Source of the DNA: Meiothermus sp.
Lineage (GTDB): Bacteria; Deinococcota; Deinococci; Deinococcales; Thermaceae
Reading direction: 5' to 3'
Length of the DNA: 64,000 bases
NCBI RefSeq assembly: GCF_026004055.1
Contig: NZ_BPIJ01000003.1
Coordinates: 1-64,000 of the forward strand
Part shown: one piece after another, positions 61,191 to 64,000 of the stretch
Layout: each line of letters begins with the position of its first letter
How positions within the stretch are numbered: the first letter of the stretch is position 1
The notes under the pieces: generated by a model
Databases searched by the model: none
What the model was told of the DNA's origin: nothing
The model's input: only the letters and a program-made list of their open reading frames with translations
Position numbers and translations under genes: made by a program

Positions 61191-61813
61191 CAGGCCTCAC
61201 CCCCTTTGTTCTGGGCCAGCCGGGCCTGCACACCCTCCCAGGCCGCAGCCTCCATGACCAGGGCCTCCTGGCGCATAATGTCGTACACGTTGAGCCCTTC
61301 AGGGGCCAGCACCCGCACCTTGGGCAGGTTGCGGGCGGCGCGGGCTACTTTCTCGTCGCTGGTAACCAGCAGGATGGAGGAAGCCTCGAGGCCGTGGGCT
61401 TTGAGCCAGGCCACGAACTCCTTGGTTTTGCCACTCACGCCTTTGAAGTCTTCTACCAGGAAGAACTTGCCTTCCTTGGCGCGGTCGGCCAGGGCCATAC
61501 CCAGGCCCAGCTTGCGCACCTTTTTGGGCAGGGTGTAGCTATAGTCGCGCGGCTGGGGCCCAAAGACCGTACCACCCCCTACGAAGATAGGAGCGCCATA
61601 GTCGCCGTGGCGGGCCCGCCCGGTGTGCTTTTGCCCGTACATCTTCTTGGTGGTGAAGTTCACCATGCCACGGGTCTTGGTGGCAGCGGTACCCCGGCGG
61701 CGCGAGGCCAGTTGCCAGCGCACCACCTCGTAAAGCACGTGGCTGTTCACCTTTTCGGGAAGCGCGGCTTCCACGGTCTTGTTGCTTCCGAGCACCGGAA
61801 GGCTATACATCAC
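61190..61813 (-). CDS. rplD: 50S ribosomal protein L4
   Basis: The 207-residue protein has the tunnel loop ([40 protein letters not shown]) and the C-terminal globular part ([20 protein letters not shown]). In E. coli L4 also represses the S10 operon. It overlaps rplC by 4 bp. Confidence 0.97.
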   Translation of the reverse strand: MMYSLPVLGSNKTVEAALPEKVNSHVLYEVVRWQLASRRRGTAATKTRGMVNFTTKKMYGQKHTGRARHGDYGAPIFVGGGTVFGPQPRDYSYTLPKKVRKLGLGMALADRAKEGKFFLVEDFKGVSGKTKEFVAWLKAHGLEASSILLVTSDEKVARAARNLPKVRVLAPEGLNVYDIMRQEALVMEAAAWEGVQARLAQNKGGEA

Positions 61814-62454
61814 TTACCTCCCTTACTGGCCTTGAGGGCGGGCACCTTGCTGGTCTGGCGCACCACCACCAGGCTGCCGTTGGCCCCCGGCACCGAGCCC
61901 TTGACCAGGATCAGGTTCTCACTCTCGAGCACGTCCACGACCTCGAGGCCCTGGATGGTCACCCGCTCGTTGCCCCAACGCCCGGCCATCTTCTTGCCTT
62001 TGAACACCCGGCCAGGGGTCTTGCGGTTCCCGATGGAACCGGGATGACGGTGTACCTTGTGGGCCCCGTGGGAGTCATTGCCACCGGCAAAGTTCCACTT
62101 CTTCATCACACCGGTAAAGCCGTGGCCTTTGGAGGTGCCGGTCACATCCACCACTTCTCCCGCATTGAAAATGCTCACCGTAACGGTATCGCCGTCGGGG
62201 TTAAAGCCTCGCAGTTCGCGCAAAAACTTCACCGGCTCCACACCGGCCTTGGCAAAATGCCCTTTGGCAGGCTTGTTCACCCGCTGGGGCTTCTGGCTCT
62301 GGAAGCCGAGCTGAACCGCTTCGTAGCCATCTTTCTCGAGGGTCTTGCGTTGCACTACGGGGCAAGGGCCCGCCAGAATCACCGTGACGGGAACTGCTTT
62401 ATCCCCCTTCCAGACCTGGGTCATACCTACTTTGGTTCCGAGGATGCCCTTCAT
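61810..62454 (-). CDS. rplC: 50S ribosomal protein L3
   Basis: The 214-residue protein reads [40 protein letters not shown] and [20 protein letters not shown], the standard L3 with its extended loop near the peptidyl-transferase centre. It overlaps the rpsJ end by one base. Confidence 0.97.
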   Translation of the reverse strand: MKGILGTKVGMTQVWKGDKAVPVTVILAGPCPVVQRKTLEKDGYEAVQLGFQSQKPQRVNKPAKGHFAKAGVEPVKFLRELRGFNPDGDTVTVSIFNAGEVVDVTGTSKGHGFTGVMKKWNFAGGNDSHGAHKVHRHPGSIGNRKTPGRVFKGKKMAGRWGNERVTIQGLEVVDVLESENLILVKGSVPGANGSLVVVRQTSKVPALKASKGGK

Positions 62455-62768
62455 TAGCGGCCTCCTACCATCTTGAGTTCAATCTCGACGCCGGTAGGCA
62501 GATCGAGGTTGCGCAACCCCTCGATGGTCTTGGGGGTGGGATCCGTAATGTCCACCAGGCGGTTGTGGGTGCGCAGCTCGAAGTGCTCGCGGCTGTCCTT
62601 GTGTTTGAAGGGGCCCCGCAACACGGTGAAGCGGCGGATGCGGGTAGGTAGAGGCACCGGCCCCGCCACCTGGGCACCGCTACGGCGGGCTGTTTCCACA
62701 ATTTTGGCCGCCGAAGCGTCCAGGCTCTTGTGGTCGAAGCCCCGAAGTTTGATTCGTATCTTTGGCAT
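62454..62768 (-). CDS. rpsJ: 30S ribosomal protein S10
   Basis: The 104-residue protein reads [20 protein letters not shown] and [20 protein letters not shown]. It is the first ribosomal gene of the S10 set here, 12 bp after tuf, and in other bacteria also pairs with NusB in antitermination. Confidence 0.97.
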   Translation of the reverse strand: MPKIRIKLRGFDHKSLDASAAKIVETARRSGAQVAGPVPLPTRIRRFTVLRGPFKHKDSREHFELRTHNRLVDITDPTPKTIEGLRNLDLPTGVEIELKMVGGR

Positions 62769-62780
62769 TCAGGGCCTCCC

Positions 62781-63998
<1,218 letters not shown>

Positions 63999-64000
63999 AT

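Overview
The window looks like chromosomal DNA from a GC-rich bacterium of the Thermaceae, most likely Meiothermus or a close relative. This is inference from several signs: ribosomal proteins, PheS, MqnD and EF-Tu that read like Thermus thermophilus versions; genes for menaquinone by the futalosine route (mqnC, mqnD) and for bacillithiol (bshC); heavy use of CTCGAG; and many genes whose -10 box lies only 5-9 nt before the start codon, the pattern of leaderless mRNAs. No database search was possible.

The left third is accessory DNA. At 1-3256 (minus strand) a beta-class DNA methyltransferase is followed by a large Cas4/AddB-like Fe-S nuclease with an RNase H-like domain that runs off the window, a candidate restriction-modification-like defence pair. 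A divergent membrane protein with a winged-helix tail (3673-4728) faces it across a spacer with twin palindromes. Then come a secreted thermonuclease with an Excalibur domain, an IS5-like fragment abutting the 3' end of a broken comM, an AbrB/PIN toxin-antitoxin pair, a TPR/winged-helix regulator, and an array of five GGTNACC sites about 21 bp apart upstream of a secreted Cys-rich peptide with a duplicated CX3C-X7-CX3C pattern. That peptide gene overlaps a small membrane-protein gene and is followed by an ABC-2 exporter. An MFS pump, a GNAT acetyltransferase and a one-chain ABC exporter follow.

The middle (16-46 kb) is mostly core genome: mqnC, two ABC-2 export systems (one with an uORF/terminator attenuator), an FAD oxidase, a Na/Pi-type transporter, a CDF metal transporter, a fatty-acid desaturase, pheST (behind a leader ORF with two Phe codons), rnhA with a viroplasmin domain, msrA, an AT-rich DUF3883-like nuclease gene, pfkA, a LexA-like repressor and a holin-like protein, mqnD, a Crp/Fnr regulator, bshC, a SpoIID-domain protein and two S41 proteases. 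The intergenic gaps hold two families of MITE-like elements (three copies of a 125-197 bp element, two copies of a ~340 bp element) and palindromic repeats.

From 46 kb to the end the minus strand carries one long translation cluster read right to left: tuf, rpsJ, rplC, rplD, rplW, rplB, rpsS, rplV, rpsC, rplP, rpmC, rpsQ, rplN, rplX, rplE, rpsN, rpsH, rplF, rplR, rpsE, rpmD, rplO, secY, adk, map, infA, rpmJ, rpsM, rpsK, rpsD, rpoA, rplQ, closed by a terminator. It has notable departures: an apparent one-base frameshift in rplP, an insertion in L17, an N-terminal extension on L22, and a zinc-free S14. No rRNA, tRNA or CRISPR array was recognised.
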